Translations under genes and position numbers: made by a program | In this document: in pieces, positions 5,149-6,880 of the stretch | Position numbering within the stretch: the first letter of the stretch is position 1 | Layout of the letters: every line of letters begins with the position of its first letter | The notes under the pieces: generated by a model | Seen by the model: only the letters and a program-made list of their open reading frames with translations | What the model was told of the DNA's origin: nothing | Database searches by the model: none | Origin: Nitrososphaeraceae archaeon | GTDB lineage: Archaea > Thermoproteota > Nitrososphaeria > Nitrososphaerales > Nitrososphaeraceae | Assembly: GCA_025936955.1 (NCBI GenBank) | Contig: JAICSL010000092.1 | Span: forward strand, 1-6,880 | DNA length: 6,880 bases | Direction of reading: 5' to 3'

Positions 5149-6552
5149 GTGATTGAAGACACGGATCAAAATCTGATAAAAAAGCGACGATTGTCACTGT
5201 CAAACCCTGATTCAAAAATCTCTTCTGCGAGCATTCTAATTCTCATTGGCACATTATTGTTTGATTCGTTACTTAGTGATGTGTCATCTATGATCAATCG
5301 AGATCTTCCCGAATCGACCAGAATAGTTTTGTTTTCGACTATTGTTGCTATAACCTCTCTTTCAGCAGGTATTGCCATTATAGCCAGTATCAAGAAAGTA
5401 AAGTCTGGGCTTGATACCAAAAATAAAGACCTGCTATTAATCTCTAGAGGTATACCTTTTATCCAGTATTCAATTATTGCACTTTTGATATTAATTACTT
5501 TACAAATAATTTTTGCGATGCAATATCTTACTGTTTTACTAGTAATATCTCAAGGGTTAAGCTGGTTAACAGGAGTTATCTTGATGGGTATAATGTCTTT
5601 CAAATTTATTCAATGGTATAAAGCAAAAAGGAACCTACTTGTACTGCTATATCTTGTTTCTTCTCTGATGTTCTGTTGTACATTAGGAGTAACAATCATA
5701 CCACAAACTTCGATAACGATACAATCGTCTAGCTTTTATGTGAATTCCCATTCTACAGAGGTTAAACCATTTCAAGCAAATCCAGAAACACTTAGCAGTA
5801 TGTTTGCAATTATTTCTGTTGCAAACTGGCTTGTTCTGCCATTAGCATACATTGTATGGGCCGCAACTGCTATAATGCTAAATCATTATTCAAAGATATT
5901 TGGACGAGTGAAGTATTGGATTATTCTTACTATACCGTTACTAAGCCTTCTTGCAGGAAGTATTTCTTTGCTTTTCTTTATTCCTTCTATGAATTCTATT
6001 TTCGACCAACAAGTAATGTTTTACACAATGTTAGCCTTTGGTGGTATTCTAGGGGAGGGCTTCTTACTTAGCTTTACTTTCATCTTAATTTCAAAAAATA
6101 TACAAGTGAATGCAGATAGCAAATTAAAGGATTATCTTCGTCTCTCTGCGATAGGTGTAGCGATCCTTTTTGCTTCCTTCTTTGCAAATCCATCTGCAGG
6201 CTCCTATCTACCTTTTGGTGTTGTTGCTGCTTCATTTTTTGCTTTTGGGGCATACTTGTTTTTCGCTGGTATCTACTCCTCTGCAATCTCTATTGCTTCT
6301 GACTCGAGCTTGCGTCGAACTATTAGGAAATCGTTACTCGACCCATCAAAGCTACTTGATAATATAGCGCTAGCCGATATTAATCGCGAATTGGAAAAAC
6401 ATACCGACGATATATTGCAGAAGCATCGACAAACCGTTGGGGAAGCAGGTATAGAGTCTTCAATTTCGAAATCTGATATAAGGAATTATGTGAGTGAAGC
6501 AATGAGTGAACTACAAAAAGCCAGAGAAGGGAAATCATCCAATGAGAGATAA
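5149..6552 (+). CDS. Multi-pass membrane protein (about 10 helices) with cytosolic helical tail
   Basis: The 467-residue product has a hydrophilic N-terminus (1-24, basic KKRR at 11-14). Likely membrane helices lie at about 27-45, 58-81, 103-125, 126-150, 162-184, 217-245, 257-279, 290-314, 332-346 and 355-380. A polar, Ser/Thr-rich loop (about 185-215) probably faces outside. A charged helical tail (385-467) follows, with LRRTIRKSLLDPSKLLDNI and a likely coiled coil around 410-430. The segment from SYLPFGVVAASFFAFGAYLF through IYSSAISIASDSSLRRTIRK resembles a large uncharacterised family that I remember as recurring in Nitrososphaerales genomes (memory, not a search). The start is GTG at 5149: the frame is closed by TAA at 5131-5133 and the next in-frame ATG would remove the first membrane helix. 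No transporter motif such as Walker A or MFS signature is visible, so function is unknown: sensor, channel and exporter are all possible. Confidence 0.85.
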   Translation: MIEDTDQNLIKKRRLSLSNPDSKISSASILILIGTLLFDSLLSDVSSMINRDLPESTRIVLFSTIVAITSLSAGIAIIASIKKVKSGLDTKNKDLLLISRGIPFIQYSIIALLILITLQIIFAMQYLTVLLVISQGLSWLTGVILMGIMSFKFIQWYKAKRNLLVLLYLVSSLMFCCTLGVTIIPQTSITIQSSSFYVNSHSTEVKPFQANPETLSSMFAIISVANWLVLPLAYIVWAATAIMLNHYSKIFGRVKYWIILTIPLLSLLAGSISLLFFIPSMNSIFDQQVMFYTMLAFGGILGEGFLLSFTFILISKNIQVNADSKLKDYLRLSAIGVAILFASFFANPSAGSYLPFGVVAASFFAFGAYLFFAGIYSSAISIASDSSLRRTIRKSLLDPSKLLDNIALADINRELEKHTDDILQKHRQTVGEAGIESSISKSDIRNYVSEAMSELQKAREGKSSNER

Positions 6553-6621
6553 TTCACTGCATTCAACGAAAATATTATGGTAATTCGCTAGAATGAAGGA
6601 GCAGCAAAAGAAGTGAAGACA

Positions 6622-6880
6622 ATGAACTATAAAACGTCGTTCAGTACTAGGTTACGTACTAAACTACGCCTTGCCTATGGTTCACGGGAAACTAATACTG
6701 TTGTACCATTAAAGCATAGTGCTCCATCTTGGTTTATGGATTATCTCATTACTACACACTCAATTATTCGTTCAAGTGTGCCATTAATGCGAGCTGCTTA
6801 TGAGCGGTGCAGCCATTTAGAGAAGGAAACACTCTCATATGAACTCAGCAAATATTACAAGAAGCATATTCAGGAAGAAA
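6622..6880 (+). CDS. Probable haem-oxygenase-fold di-iron (iron-containing redox) enzyme, partial
   Basis: An open frame of 86 codons runs from ATG at 6622 off the right edge. After a basic N-terminus (STRLRTKLRLAYG), residues 46-86 read SIIRSSVPLMRAAYERCSHL ... LSYELSKYYKKHIQEE. A helix of the 'P-L-M-R-A-A-Y' kind followed by Y-x-x-H-I-x-E-E is typical of the TenA/haem-oxygenase-like di-iron oxidase group (annotated elsewhere as iron-containing redox enzyme family). In that group H82 and one of E85/E86 would be metal ligands; the remaining ligands lie beyond the window. Such enzymes carry out O2-dependent oxidative chemistry on fatty acids, amino acids or natural-product intermediates. GTG at 6613 is an alternative start: AAGGAG at 6596-6601 lies 11 nt before it. 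A seven-codon ORF (6593-6616) overlaps that GTG. The gene starts about 60-70 nt after the membrane-protein gene on the same strand. The call is moderate because only the N-terminus is visible. Confidence 0.6.
   Translation, partial: MNYKTSFSTRLRTKLRLAYGSRETNTVVPLKHSAPSWFMDYLITTHSIIRSSVPLMRAAYERCSHLEKETLSYELSKYYKKHIQEE

Noticed and set aside
6593..6616. Seven-codon ORF MKEQQKK overlapping a GTG
   Set aside because: Too short to support as a gene. It could take part in translational coupling, but the AAGGAG inside it is more simply read as a ribosome-binding site for the GTG at 6613.

Overview
Most of this window (about 705-6880) is AT-rich DNA that looks archaeal, most likely from a soil ammonia-oxidising archaeon of the Nitrososphaerales (Nitrosocosmicus/Nitrososphaera type). 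The reasons are compact genes with TATA-like boxes about 25-30 nt before the start codon (a leaderless layout), few Shine-Dalgarno sites, and a multi-pass membrane protein whose C-terminal half resembles a family I remember from these archaea. The assignment is inference; no rRNA or other marker gene is present. The first ~700 bases are different: GC-rich (40 of 60 bases in 601-660), with almost every codon ending in G or C.

Layout. (1) 1-807, minus: a secreted serine-hydrolase/class-C beta-lactamase-like protein that runs off the left edge. Its signal peptide is AT-rich and archaeal in style, while its mature part is GC-rich and actinobacterial in style. The two are joined in frame close to a NotI octamer (694-701), so this is either a recent domain acquisition or a library/assembly chimera. 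(2) 1122-1739, minus: an AlkB-type 2-oxoglutarate/Fe(II) DNA-repair dioxygenase. (3) 1785-1874 and 4112-4210, minus: two copies of an approximately 30-residue mini-protein or small repeated element, each just upstream of another minus-strand gene. (4) 1961-2614, plus: a nitroreductase, convergent with (5) 2726-3628, minus: a class I SAM methyltransferase. (6) 3750-4016, minus: an 88-residue unknown. (7) 4211-4817: a gene-poor gap. (8) 4818-6880, plus: a 92-residue protein resembling NHLP/nif11-type leader peptides, a 467-residue approximately 10-helix membrane protein, and the start of a probable haem-oxygenase-fold di-iron enzyme that runs off the right edge.

How they might work together. 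The only grouping with a possible shared job is the plus-strand trio at 4818-6880: leader-like small protein, membrane protein, metal-dependent oxidase. This is the layout one would look for in a small peptide-derived natural-product locus, but no maturation enzyme is certain and no core peptide is evident. The other genes look like stand-alone repair, redox and methylation functions, each with its own promoter.
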